DNA from: CAWBFD01 sp963788115
Lineage (GTDB): Bacteria; Actinomycetota; Thermoleophilia; Solirubrobacterales; 70-9
Reading direction: 5' to 3'
Length of the DNA stretch: 64,000 nucleotides
Assembly (NCBI GenBank): GCA_963788115.1
Contig: CAWBFD010000004.1
Coordinates: forward strand, 1,240,001 to 1,304,000
A model generated the notes under the pieces. The model had not been told where the DNA came from and did not search any database. It saw only the letters and a list, made by a program, of their open reading frames with translations. Made by a program: the position numbers and the translations under genes. This document shows positions 37,024 through 47,752 of this stretch, in pieces. The first letter of the stretch is position 1; every line of letters begins with the position of its first letter.

Positions 37024-38056
37024 CTAGAGGCGCTTGAAGACCCTGTCCCACGCCTCCAGCAGGCGCCCGTCGCCGTACTCTCGTTCCGCGAACGCGCGCC
37101 CGGTCCTCCCCGCCTCGTTCGCGCGCCTCCTCGTCCTCGATCATGCGCAGCAGGGTCTCCGTCCACTTCGCCTCGGAGTCGCAGTGAAGGTCCTGGTCGG
37201 CCCCTTCCATCGCTCGCACGTAGGCCGGCGTCGATGACGTCACCGTCGGCATCCCCATGCGCCAGAAGCTCACCAGCTTGCTCTCGGGCTTGCCGCGCTC
37301 GAGGGGCCGATCGAGGGGTAGCGGGATGACCGCGAGATCGCAGGCGGTGGCGATCACGGACACCATCTCCTCGCTCCACTGGTAGAGACGCACGTGATCG
37401 AAGCTCCGGGCCGCGATCCGCGACGTCCGACGGCGCCAGAAGCGCTGCACCAGCTCGTGGTACTCGATCGCGGTGATCAGGTGCAGCACCACCGGGTGGC
37501 GAGCATTGACCTCGGCCAGCGCCCCCTCGATCTGCCCGAACCAGCGCACGTTGTGCCCGAGCCCCTCCCACACGAGGTGAAACGGCGAGCCGGCTCGATA
37601 GTCCTCCTTGACCCGGCGGATCAGCCTCGAATGGAAATCCAGGATCGGGTGCACGTTGGAGCAGAGCGGCTCGATCTCCCGTGCCTGCTCGGGGGTGGCG
37701 CAGGTCACGGCGTCGGCTCGCTCCAGCATCGACTCGAGGGCGTGCCGGTAGCTGAAGAACGGATGGCGTGCCTCGCCGGCGGCGAACTTGGCCGGCCCCC
37801 TCAGGATCGCCTTCGGATTCGTCCGCGGGATGGCCAGGTAGGAGTCGACGATGTCGAAGACGACCTTGGACCTCGCCGGCCTGTACCGGCTCCAGGCGCC
37901 GAGATCGGCGCGCGGGGTGACCACCACCACGTCGTAGTCCCGGTCCGGCTGGGCGAGCTCGAAGGGGATCCCGCGGCGCTCGGCGTAGAACGGGAACCGG
38001 CGACGGTCCGCCGGCGAGCTGAGACTGGCGTCGTAGGGCGCGTAGCCGATCCTCAT
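37024..38056 (-). CDS. Glycosyltransferase of the polysaccharide locus, one frameshift near the 3' end
   Basis: About 343 residues. Start MRIGYAPYDASLSSPADRRR; VVVTPRADLGAWSR, VKEDYRAGSPFHLVWEGLGHN, and a GT4-like donor region with CDLAVIPLPLDRPLERGKPESKL and MGMPTVTSSTPAYVRAM. At about 37125, within a GCGCGC run, one frame change is needed to reach the natural C-terminus FAEREYGDGRLLEAWDRVFK at 37024; without it the frame reads on into the kinase gene. ATG overlaps the upstream glycosyltransferase stop (ATGA). Sugar specificity unknown. Confidence 0.78.
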
Positions 38057-39290
38057 CGGGCCGCCTCCCGCTCGCGTCCGTTCGCCGGGACGAGCCGCCG
38101 GTAGAGCTCGTCGTAGCGAGGGATCCCGACCTCCTCGAGGGAGAAGACCTCGCGGGCGACCTCGCGACAGCGTGCCCGGCACGCAGGATCGGAGGCGAGC
38201 TCCCGGATCCGCTTGGCGGAGCGCTCATAGCCTCGCTCGTCGAAAGCCTCGACGATCACGCCGACCTCGCTGGCGCGCAGGAGTTCGTCCAGATCCCCGA
38301 TCCCGGGGCCGGACACCAGCGGTACCCCTGCCCCGAGATACTCGCCGACCTTCGTTGGCGACTGGGCGATCCGCGCGAAGCCCGGACGACAGAAGGAGAC
38401 GGCGAAGGCCGCAGTTCCCAGGTACTCGCCCATCTCCGCGGGCTCGCAGCTTGTGATCCTGTAGTCCGACTCCGAGATGCCTGCTCGCGCGAGCTCGGAG
38501 AGGATGCCCGTAGGGTCGGCCTGGGTCAGTATCAGGAACGCGAGCCCGGGGTCCGCTCGGCGGGCGACCGCGAAGAAGTCGACCATCTCACGATCCATGT
38601 ACGGCTCGGTCAGCTTTCCCACATAGACCATGATCGACCGCCCGTCGAGGCCGAGACGCTTCCGCACCCGCTCGGCGGCTTCCGGGTTCTCGGCGAGGCG
38701 ACCGAGGTCGGCGCAGCATGGGATCACGATGGCTCGCTCGCGCTCATTCGGGTCGAAGAGGTGGTCTCGCGCCCGCTCGGTCAGCACCACGATTCCCTCC
38801 GCCCGGGCGATTGCAGCACGCTGGATCCGCTCCGTAATCCTGTGCGCCATGCCGCCGCGCCGCCACCGACCCGCCTCCACATATTCGTCCCCGAGCAGCC
38901 CGCGGATGTCGAAGATCAGCCGGCACCCGGTCAGCCACGCCACGATCAGCCCGGTGGCGGCGGGAACATGGCTTCGGGCGTGGACGGCGTCGAGGCGATG
39001 GCGGCGCACGAGCCGCGCCGCCACCACAGCGCCGGCTAGTGCGTCGTACACGGTGGCGGGAAGGGACGGGCGCTTGTGGTAGCGCATCGAGTGCCAGGCG
39101 ATCCCCTGCGCCTCCAGATCGTTGCGCAACCGATCGGCGCGCTCGGCATCGAGCTCGGCTCGAAGGTCAGGAGGTGGATCGTGTGCCCGCGGCGGGCGAG
39201 CCCCTCGAGATAGGCGACCACCTGGGTCTGGACCAGCGGATCCTCGAGCGAGAGGTAGCAGACGTAGAGGGAGCGGAGCGAGCCGGGCAT
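38053..39290 (-). CDS. Glycosyltransferase family 4, one frameshift near the 5' end
   Basis: The 5' part from ATG 39290 reads LYVCYLSLEDPLVQTQVVAY and LARRGHTIHLLTFE; the rest continues in another frame from ELDAERADRLRNDLEAQGIAWH. The joint is at about 39158. Core: DAVHARSHVPAATGLIVAWLTG, ERIQRAAIARAEGIVVLTE, YVGKLTEPYMD and the donor loop GVPLVSGPGIGDLDELL. About 410 residues when joined. Part of the - strand glycan operon that ends with the Wzz/BY-kinase. Confidence 0.8.
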
Positions 39291-39343
39291 TCAGGGGGCG
39301 ATGGTCTTGAGCGAGCCACAGGCTCGGCCTGCTATCAGTCTCC

Positions 39344-39527
39344 CATGGCGGAGTGGCCGGACGGAGAGACGGTCCATAGGTACAGGTGGAACCGATGGAC
39401 CGGAATACTGCCGTGCAGGACGGCGCTGTATCGGCCCGGCTACCTGTTCGACACGGTCACGCTGACGCTCGGCCAGTGTTCAAACCATGCGCGAGGGCCT
39501 TTGGTTCGGTTACTGCCCGCCCGCTGA
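39344..39527 (+). other. Open stretch of unknown nature
   Basis: ATG 39344 opens 60 codons (MAEWPDGETVHRYRWNRW and YRPGYLFDTVTLTLGQCSN). It has a protein-like composition but no recognised family, and the frame overlaps the next fragment. It may be the remains of a gene broken by indels. Confidence 0.25.
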
Positions 39528-39561
39528 AACCGGGATGCCTGCGGTCGTCCGCAGCAACAGG

Positions 39562-39684
39562 ATGAATCCCCTGGAGGAGTATTTCGACGCGGTCACGGAA
39601 GGACTCGGAGTCTGGAAGTGGCGCCATTACTTCCCTAAGTGGCGTTCTTTTCTCAGAGCGCTGGTCGGGGAGCCTCTATCTCCG
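39562..39684 (+). pseudogene. N-terminal fragment of a class I methyltransferase or cephalosporin-hydroxylase-like protein
   Basis: MNPLEEYFDAVTEGLGVWKW..YF..W..F...LVGE is the N-terminal segment found before the SAM loop in O-methyltransferases of surface-glycan loci. The SAM-binding VLEIG segment that should follow is absent; the sequence turns into low-complexity GC-rich DNA to about 39850. Truncated gene. Confidence 0.4.
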
Positions 39685-39848
39685 CGGCGCGCGGGGTACG
39701 ACCAAACGACAAAGGGTCGCGGCTGCCGCCGCGCTACCCTGCGGCGCGCGCCTCGGTCGGTTTCGTTTTTGGCGACCTTCTCCCGGCCGAGGCTTTCTCG
39801 CTGCTCTAAGCCGTCGCGACGACGACTCGGGCCACAGCACCTGTCTAG

Positions 39849-40165
39849 TTAGCCCACCGGCTCGGCATGCACGATCAGCGGGCGGCCGGCCTGCTCCTGC
39901 CAGCACGTGCGGATGTCGGCTAGCCGGGGCTGCCCAAGTACCGCATCACCGCCACCGCCTCCGAATCGCCGACGTCGATGCTCTCCACCTCGGCCGCCGT
40001 GATGGGTGGTTGCGCCAGCAGCTCTTCGGCGACCTGCATCGCTTGCGGTCGATAGGTCCTCGGAAAAGTCCGCCACAACCGCGTCCATGTCCCCGCGCAC
40101 AACCGCGTCCGCGTGCTGGTTAATGCAATCGCGGGTCTGCGCCTCGTCGATCGCATCTCCTTCCG
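39849..40165 (-). pseudogene. SnoaL/NTF2-like small protein with two frameshifts
   Basis: Pieces in successive frames read LQAEGDAIDEAQTRDCINQH, DAVVRGDMDAVVADFSED, YRPQAMQVAEELLAQPP, AAEVESIDVGDSEAVAVMRY and LADIRTCWQEQAGRPLIVHA. Together they make an NTF2-like fold protein of about 105 residues. Frame changes are needed near 40055 and 39935. A start codon is not visible; TAA precedes the first piece. No substrate can be inferred. Confidence 0.5.
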
Positions 40166-40200
40166 CTTGCAGTTACGCGTCGAGGGAATAGTCTCGAGGC

Positions 40201-40311
40201 ATGCCCAAAATCCCGCCCGACCCGGTGGGAAGATGGAGCGAAGCCGAGGACGAGCGAGCACGACGCGAGCAGCTCGAGCGCGAGACGCCCGCGGGGACCC
40301 CGCCGCCGTGA
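40201..40311 (+). CDS. Possible 36-residue protein
   Basis: ATG 40201 to TGA 40311 encodes MPKIPPDPVGRWSEAEDERA followed by a charged helix and a Pro-rich end. The charged helical composition is unlike random GC-rich frames, but no family or ribosome site supports it. Confidence 0.3.
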   Translation: MPKIPPDPVGRWSEAEDERARREQLERETPAGTPPP

Positions 40312-40423
40312 CCCATACGAGTCGATGGCTCGCCACAAGGCCCGGACATGTGGCGGCATGCGTACTCGCCTGTAAAGGCCGTGCCGGTCAACGTCACGAT
40401 TTACCCCCGACGGCGGCGGGCTC

Positions 40424-41025
40424 ATGACCCACTTCGAGCGTACGACCGTAGGCCGCGACCCTGAGGCCTTCGCCAAGGTGCTCCTGGCCGGGAGGTCTGC
40501 GCCAAGGATGACGAGTGAGTGGTCGCCCAACCGACACGTGCCGGGTGATGAGGCCAGCTGGCGAGGCTGGTCGAGCGCTTCGGGATCGGCCAGCACGAGT
40601 ACCAACCTGCTGGTGGCGGAGACCTGGCGGACTCGCGGCCACCGAGGACTTCACCAGGCTCGAGGAGATGGTCGCCCAGCACCTGCTCGTGCGCGGCGCC
40701 CTTGACCGCGAGGGCCTTGATCGGCTTGATCTTCGACATCGACGTGCTGGGGCCCGAGCAGTGCCAGGAGCTCCTCCAGGGCCTACAAAACGAAAGGGGT
40801 GCCCTGATTGGCGCAACCGATGGAAATGATCCGAGTGCCGGGCAGGATCCTGGCCGTGGGCGAGGTGGCGGTGAAGGCATGCGAGCGAATAGGCGGGTCC
40901 GCCGCAGCGTCTTCGACGGGCTAGTCGACCTCGACGACCTCCATGCTGCGACCAAGGCCGCGAAGGTGAACGGCAAGGCCGTCAAGTCCGAGCAGCCGAT
41001 CCAGGTCGCCACGTTCGAGCTGTGA
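40424..41025 (+). pseudogene. Unrecognised + strand gene broken by several frameshifts
   Basis: Protein-like pieces occur in different frames: MTHFERTTVGRDPEAFAKVL, LARLVERFGIGQHEYQ, TEDFTRLEEMVAQHLLVRGA, IFDIDVLGPEQCQELLQGLQ, MIRVPGRILAVGEVAVKACE and LHAATKAAKVNGKAVKSEQP ending VATFEL at 41025. They may be one gene, but no family is recognised and the number of indels is unclear. Confidence 0.3.
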
Positions 41026-41084
41026 GGCTGTGTACCCAGCCGAGCCGAGCAGCTGCAGGGAAGTGCGGCTCCGGGATCGGAGCG

Positions 41085-41788
41085 TCAGATGAGCGAGGGC
41101 CTGCTCCCGCAGCCCTGCGGCTTCGAGGGCCTCGGCTTGATCCACGGGCTTGCGCGCGATCACGACAAGGTCAAGGGCGGTGGGGACCGGCCAGCCGATC
41201 AGGCCCTTGAGGCGTTGCTTACAGCGACTCTCAGTGACGTAGTCGTTCACGAAGTCGAAACCGACGTGGGGATACGAGCACTTCGACGGAAGCGGTTCGA
41301 GGCTCTCGAAGCGGCAATCGGCAATTTCAAGACCGGCCTCGTCACACAGCGCTTGCATCCGTCCGGGTATATTCGCCAGCAGTCGTAGGCGCAGGGTCGT
41401 ACGCAGCTGATCGGCGCGACAGATCACCTTCCCCCGGACTTGGTACACGTGCACTCTCAGGAAGCCGCCCCACGGGCAGCGTACGTCTCGATCACCTGCC
41501 CGGCCACCACGACATCAAGGTCTGGTCGGCACGGGGATTTCGTACTCTCTACCATCCGATAGTGGGCTGGTCACGTTGCGGTCGAATTCGAACCCTTCGT
41601 CCGAATCAGGCGTCAGGGAGTTATCGAGCTCAGCGGTCTCCATTGGAGCGCCACGCCATTGAGGGCCCGCCGATAGCTGGAGGGGCCCCATCCGGGCCGA
41701 TCTCAAGGACGTGGGAGCCGTCCTCGAAGTGCGGCGCGGCGTACCGCTCGAACAAGAGAAGGCTGTTGCGGTGCACCGGTGCTTTTTA
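41085..41788 (-). pseudogene. Class I SAM-dependent methyltransferase, broken by at least four frameshifts
   Basis: From a GTG near 41788 the pieces read HRNSLLLFERYAAPHFEDGS and HVLEIGPDG (SAM loop), then LDVVVAGQVIE (acidic post-I region), ESARV, KSGGKVI, APIS, YDCWRIYPDG, then ALCDEAGLEIADCRFESLEP and WPVPTALDLVVIARKP at the C-terminus. The order matches methyltransferases of glycan loci. Each joint needs a one-base change. The 3' limit is uncertain. The next 400 bases (41789-42189) hold only short unassigned open stretches. Confidence 0.5.
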
Positions 41789-42189
41789 CAACGTCTCTCA
41801 CCCACACACAGTGGGGAGGGTCGCGAGCCGGTGAGCCCCGTCGCAACTACCCCCGACCAGGTCAGCGCAAAGAAAGCGCCCCCCACAATGACCGACGCGG
41901 AGAGGATCGCGGTCTGGAGGAGATCATCCTCGACCCGAACGATCCCGGGTCGCGATCCCCGCCATCCTACGCTGCACTGGTGCCGCCGCGCCGCCGAGGC
42001 CGAGGCGGGGCCGGCCCGTTCGATCCGCTCTGTCCCGACGACGAGCTTCGTGCACGGCGACCGACGGCCAGGAAACGCACAAAGCGCCACTAACCCGCAG
42101 CTGGTCGAGCTCGGTACCAGAGCGGAGCCGCACTCCGGTTTTCCGTTGCGGTCAGGCCCAAGCCTAACGGCCTTGGGTCGGCCGCCCGC

Positions 42190-44093
42190 TCACCAGCCCT
42201 CGCGCCGCAGGAACACCTCGAGCGTGAGCAGCGTCCACAGGGCGTGCCCGTGGTTGCGGCGCCGGCGTCGTGCTCGGCGAGCAGCCGGTCGACCGCCTCG
42301 CGGCACCAGATGGCGCTTCACGCGCGCGTCCGGCGCGCCGAGCGTGGCGGCCACGTAGCCGCGCAGGTCCTCGCGGAACCAGCGGTCCAGCGGCACGCCG
42401 AAGCCCGCGCTTCGGCCGCGTGCAGGATCTCGCGCGGCAGCAGGTCCTCGACGGCCGCCTTGAGCACGCGCTTCAGCGTCAGGCCGCGGGCCTTGAGCGC
42501 GCGGCGGCAGCCGGGCCGCGAGCTCGAGCAGCTCGGTGTCGAGGAACGGGCGAGCGCACCTCGAGCCCGTGCGCCATGCTCATCCGGTCGGTCTTGACGA
42601 GCAGGTCGTCGAGCAGGTAGGTGCGCAGGTTGAGGTCGAGCAGCCGGTCGAGCGGGTGGGCGCCCGCCGACGCCGCCCAGACGCGCCGGTAGTCCTCGAG
42701 CGCCCAGTCGTCGCGCGCGGCCGTCGAGCAGCGCGTCGCGCTCGGGCTCCTGGACGTAGCTGATCCACGCGCGGTACGCGTCGGGCAGCCCCAGCTCGGC
42801 CACGCCGGCGAAGCGCTGCAGCGCTGCCGGCCCGTCCGCGGAGCGCCGCCGGCGGGAGCAGCCCGACGGCGCCGCGCGCCGCCGCGCGCAGCGGCGCCGG
42901 GCAGCGCCGCGTAGCGGCGCGCCGCGAGCCCGGCCGCGAAGCGCTCGTACCCGGCGAACAGCCTCGTCGCCGCCGTCGCCCGGAGAGGGCGACCGTCACG
43001 TGCCCGCGGGTGACCTCGCTGAGCAGGAAGGTCGGCACCGCGCTCGAGTCGCCGAACGGCTGGTCGTGGTGCCAGACGAGCCGCTCGACCAGGTCGACCG
43101 CATCCGGCTGGACGACGAACTCGTGGTGGTCGGTGCCGGTGGCGCTCGGCCACCAGCCGCGCGTAGGGGCGCTCGTCGAAGCCCTCGCGGTCGTCGAAGC
43201 CGATCGTGAAGGTCTGCGACCGGGCCGGTCGAGCTGCGACGGCCATGATCCCGACGACGCGCTCGAGTCGATGCCGCCGCTGAGGAACGCGCCCGAGCGG
43301 CACGTCGGAGACGAGCCGCCGCTCGACCGCGCCTCGAGGCGCGAGCGGACCTCGGCGGCCGCCTCGTCGAGCGAGAGGTCGAGGTCGGCTGACACCGTCG
43401 ACGCCGGCGACCGGCGGCTCCCAGTAGCGCTCGATCACGCGGCTCGCCGCCGGGCTCGAAGGTGAGCACGTGGCCGGGCGGCAGGCTGCGGACGCCCTCG
43501 AAGAACGTCCGCGGCGTGGGGACGTAGCCGAAGGTCAGGTAGGCGGGGATCGCGCCCGGGTCGAGCCGGCGCGGGACCGCCGGATCGGCGAACACGGCCT
43601 TGATCTCGCTGGCGAACACGAGCCGGCCGCCCGCCGCACCAGTAGTAGAGCGGCTTCTTGCCCGACCCGGTCGCGGCCCGAGGACCAGCCGTCCGCCGCC
43701 GCTCGTCCCAGACCGCGAAGGCGAACATGCCGTCGAGGCGGCGCGCGAGCTCGACCGGCGCGAGCTCCTCGGCGAGGTGGGCGATCACCTCCGTGTCGCC
43801 CTCGCGAGCGGAGCTCGTGGCCCGCGCTGCGCGCAGCTCGTCGCGCAGCTCGCGGAAGTTGTAGATCTCGCCGTTCAGGACGACGGCGACCGTGCGGTCC
43901 TCGTTCGTGATCGGCGGGTCGCCGGTGACGAGGTCGATGATCGCCAGGCGGTTCTGGGCGATCACGCGCGCGCTCGCCGGCGAAGCTGCCCGCGCGCGTC
44001 GGGCCCGCGGTGGTCGAGCGCGTCGAGCTGGGCGTCGACGACCGCGCCGAGGTCGCCGGCTCGGCCGCCGACGACTCCGCAGATGCCGCACAT
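42190..44093 (-). pseudogene. asnB: Asparagine synthase (glutamine-hydrolysing) homologue, about ten or more frameshifts
   Basis: From ATG 44093 the N-terminus reads MCGICGVVGGRAGDLGAVVD with the Cys2 nucleophile, then VIAQNRLAIIDL, VAVVLNGEIYNFRELRDELR, LDGMFAFAVWD, YLTFGYVPTPRTFFEGVRSL, the ATP loop region LSGGIDSS and the late DLNLRTYLLDDLLVKTDRMS. The pieces alternate between three frames about every 50-150 bases, with few true stops inside each piece. The total span of 1904 bases matches a complete 630-residue AsnB. It may amidate a sugar or peptide rather than make free asparagine, given the glycan context. Confidence 0.72.
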
Positions 44094-44122
44094 CAGGTGG
44101 GCGGCGATAGAAGCATCAAGCG

Positions 44123-44825
44123 ATGTATAACGCTTCGGTGCGGCCGCGCAACCTGCGCAGGCATCTGTACCGGGGGCGCCGCGTCGAATGCCCGTGTTGT
44201 GGCGGCAGGTGGCGCCGTTTCGCGAGCCTCAGCGGGCGCCAAAACGCCCTGTGCCCCGGCTGTTTCGCCGCCGAGCGACACCGTTTGCTCTGGCTCTACT
44301 TCGAGCGCGAAACCGATCTGCTCGATGCTCACCATCGGGTGCTGCACATCGCACCCGAGCCGTCGCTCTCCCGGCTCCTGGCAGGGCGCAGCAACATCGA
44401 GTACCTGAGCGCCGACCTCGATCCCAGCCGAGGGGCGATGGAGAGGTTCGACATCATGGCCATCCCGAAGGCGGACGATTGCTTCGATGTCGTGATCTGC
44501 AGCCATGTGCTCGAGCACGTGCGGGACGACCGCGTCGCCATGCGCGAGCTCCGCCGGGTGATCGCCCCGGGAGGCGTGGCGTACCTCCCTCATCCCATCG
44601 CAGCCGACCGGGCCAGGACGTATGAGGATCCGACGATCGTCACGCCCTCGGGCAGGCGGCGTGCCTTCGGCCAGGAGGACCACGTCCGCCTCTATGGGCG
44701 CGACTTCACGAGGAGGCTGGAAGCCGCGGGGTTCAGCGTGACCGTCCGCGCATACGCGGAGGAGCTCTGGCCGCGGAGCTCGGCACTACGGCGTCCACGG
44801 CGATCCGATCTATATCGGCCGCTGA
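44123..44825 (+). CDS. Class I SAM-dependent methyltransferase with zinc-ribbon N-terminus, one 3' frameshift
   Basis: About 234 residues. The N-terminal Cys pairs CPCCGG and LCPGC form a zinc-ribbon-like segment (about 22-55). RVLHIAPEPSLSRLLAG is motif I, YLSADLDP motif II and FDVVICSHVLEHVRDD the post-I region. The frame must change at about 44775 to reach the natural end YGVHGDPIYIGR at 44825; uncorrected it runs on to 44884. It starts 29 bases from the divergent asnB. Confidence 0.78.
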
Positions 44826-44871
44826 ACACGGGGGGCTGGCGGCTCAACGATGAGCGCGGTATACAGGGCCG

Positions 44872-46825
44872 ATGTGCGGGATAGCTGGGATCTGCTCCAG
44901 GGACGGCCGCCCGGTCGAGGAGGAGGTGCTGCGCCGCATGGCGGCGGTGCTCGCGCACCGCGGGCCCGACGGGGAGGGCTTCTATCATCGATGGCGAGAG
45001 CAGCCCCTCGGTTGGCCTGGCCAGCTCGGCGCCTCGCGGTCATCGACGTCCCGGGCGGCGCCCAGCCGATGTCCACCGACGACGGGCGGTTCACGATCGT
45101 CTACAACGGCGAGCTCTTCAACACCGGCGAGGTGCGGCGGGAGCTCGAGTCCGCCGGGCACCGATTCCGGTCGCGCTGCGACACCGAGGTCGTCCTGCGT
45201 GGCTACGCGGAGTGGGGGGAGACCGTTCTGGAGCGCCTCAACGGCATGTGGGCGTTCGCGGTCTGGGACGGCGCCCGCCGCACGGCTGTTCCTGGCGCGC
45301 GACCGGTTGGGCGTAAAGCCGCTGGTCTACGCCGACACGCCGGCCGGGCTGGTCTTCGCCTCGGAGATCAAGGCCCTGACGGCGTCGGGCCTGGTACCCC
45401 GCGAGCTCAATCCCGACGCGCTGCCGTTCTACCTCTCCTTCTTCGCGGTGCCCGAGCCTCACAGCCTCGTGCGCGGGGTTCGCAGGCTTCCGGCCGGGCA
45501 CACACTGACCGTCGACGCCGGCGGGATCAGCGAGCGCCAGTACTGGGACTGCGCGCTTGCCGAGGAGGACGACAGGGGGGCGCAGGCATACCTCGAGGAG
45601 ATCGAGGCGCTGCTCGACGACTCGGTCAGTCGCCGGCTGGTGAGCGACGTGCCCCTCGGGGTGCTCTTGTCGTCTGGGGTGGACTCCAGCCTGGTGGCGG
45701 CGCTGGCCGCTCGCCATCGCGAACGCCCGCTCTCGACCTTCACGCTCGGCTTCGGTCGGCGGGATGCCGACGAGCGTGCCGCCGCGAGGCGGATGGCTAC
45801 GCGCGCTGGGGACCGAGCATGCCGAGACCACGGTCAGCCCACGCGACGTCGCCGCCCGGCTTCCCGATCTGCTCGAGGCCTACGACGAGCCGGGGCAGTC
45901 GCTGCTTCAGACCTACTGGGTTTGCGAGTTGGCGGCACGCGACGTGACGGTCGTTCTCTCCGGGCTCGGTGGAGACGAGCTTTTCAGCTCCTATCCGGGG
46001 CACGTGGTCGCGAACCTGCTCTCGCATGTCGACCGGATTCCGACCCGCCTCAGAGAGCCCGCCCTGGCGCTGACTGGCGCGCTTCCGGGTCGCTTCGGCC
46101 GCGCGGCCGCCCTCGCGGCCATGGAGCCCGATGAGCGAGCAAGCCGCCGCCTGATGCATCAGACCGAGGCGAGGTTGCGCAGCGATCTCCTCTCCCCGGA
46201 CGTCCGAGGGGCGCTCGACCTCGACGCTCCCGCGCGCCACCTCGAGACGCACTTCGAGCACGCCGCCGGCGAGCATCCGCTCAACCGGATGCTCTACGTG
46301 TACGTCAAGACCTACCTCACCGACGAGCTCCTTCGCGCGAGCGACGCGATGAGCATGCTCCACTCGTTGGAGCTGCGAACTCCGTTCCTGGACTACCGGC
46401 TCGTGGAGCGGGCGATGAGCATGCCCGGCGAGGCACAAGATGCGCTGGACAACCGGCAAGCTGCTCCTCCGAGACGTCGGCGACCGGGTGCTTCCGGTCG
46501 CGGCGCCGCCGTGTGCAAGAGAGGGTTTGCTCCGCCGATCTCCGCCTGGATCAGGGACGAGCTGCAGGAGCCCATCCGCGACGTGCTCACGCCGTCCGCC
46601 GTTCGAGACCGTGGGCTGTTCGACCCGATCGAGGTGGAGCGGCTGGTCGAGCAGATCCGCCGCTGGAGACGCCGGCGCGGTGCCGCCCGTGATGATGCTC
46701 TACTGCTTCGAGGAGTGGGCGAGGCGGTGGCTCGATGGGCGGGAGGCCTCCGCGGCCGGCAAACGTGGCGTCGGCACCCCGGGTCCGGACCGCGGCACCG
46801 ACCGGCGAGCGCGACCTCTCCGTGA
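44872..46825 (+). pseudogene. asnB: Second asparagine synthase (glutamine-hydrolysing) homologue, about five or six frameshifts
   Basis: ATG 44872 begins MCGIAGICSRDGRPVEEEVL with the glutaminase Cys2, then LAHRGPDGEGFY. Further pieces: RFTIVYNGELFNTGEVRREL, LNGMWAFAVWDG, LFLARDRLGVKPLVYAD, LVSDVPLGVLLSSGVDSSLV (ATP loop SGVDSS), TVVLSGLGGDELFSSYPGH and LELRTPFLDYRLVE. Frame changes are needed near 45005, 45285, 45810, 46440, 46480 and 46680. The 3' end overlaps the next glycosyltransferase and is not certain. Exopolysaccharide-type AsnB of this kind is common in capsule and RiPP loci. Confidence 0.75.
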
Positions 46826-47752
46826 TCGTCGTCAACTGGAACACCCGCGAGCGGCTGCGCGACTGCCTCGCATCGGTGGAGAAGCATCTGTCGCGGCTCG
46901 ACCACGAGGTCATCGTGGTGGACAACGCATCCAGTGACGGGAGCCCGGAGATGGTGGAACGCGAGTTTCCCCGCGTTCGGCTGGTCCGAAACGACCGCAA
47001 CGCCGGCTTCGGGCGGGCCAACAACCAGGCGATGGCCATCGCCGAGGGCCGCTGGTTCCTGCTGCTGAACAGCGACACGATCCTGGTCGACGACTCGGTT
47101 GAGACGCTGTTCGGACGAGGTCCAGCGAGAGCCGGGCCTGGGCATCGCCCATTGCCGGCTCAACCTCCCCGACGGCCGCGTGCAACACACGGCCTACCGG
47201 TTTCCGAGCTTGGGGTTGGCCCTGGTCGAGGACCTGGGGCTGTACAAGCTGATGCCGAAGGCCAAGGCCGGCGCGATGCTCCTCTCCGGTTACTGGGACT
47301 ACGGCGAGGAGCGGGACGTGGACTGGGTGGCGGGGGCATTCATGCTTCTGCCGCGAACGGTGTTCGCCGAGACCGGCGGATTCGACGAGCGCCTCTTCAT
47401 GTACGGGGAGGACATGGAGTGGTGCTACCGGATCCGCGATCACGGCTGGCGCGTCCGGTACTACCCGCAGGCCGATCACCCACTTCGACCACGTGAGCTC
47501 GGATCTTCGGTGGGGGGACGAGCGGATCGCGATCTGTCTGCGCCGCCGGTACGACATCTATCGCGAGCGTCAGGGCAAGGCGCGGGCCAGCGCTCCTGGT
47601 CGCGCTGAACAGCGCCGGGGCGGCCCTGCGCGTCGGCCTACTACTCGATGCGCATGCTCGGCGGCCCTCGCGCCCAGGCATATGCCGAGATGCGGGCGTA
47701 CTCGGCGCAGGCGCTCCGCGAGCTCTTCGCCTTGGCTGTGGCACGGCGATGA
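46735..47752 (+). pseudogene. Glycosyltransferase family 2, about four frameshifts
   Basis: ATG 46735; LSVIVVNWNTRERLRDCLAS begins the GT-A domain, followed by VIVVDNASSDGSPEMVE, NAGFGRANNQAMA and LLLNSDTILVDDSV (DxD-type). After a frame change near 47115: LGIAHCRLNLPDGRVQHTAY and VAGAFMLLPRTVFAETGGFD, FMYGEDMEWCYRIRDHG. Changes near 47480, 47595 and 47640 lead to the C-terminus YSMRMLGGPRAQAYAEMRAY ending 47752. Overlaps the methyltransferase ATG by 4 bases. Rhamnosyltransferase-like by sequence. Confidence 0.75.

Noticed and set aside
39344..39420. Resemblance to the D-arm of a serine or leucine tRNA (GGCGGAGTGGCCGGACGG)
   Set aside because: No matching acceptor stem, anticodon arm or T-loop (TTCGA with paired arms) follows at the right distance.
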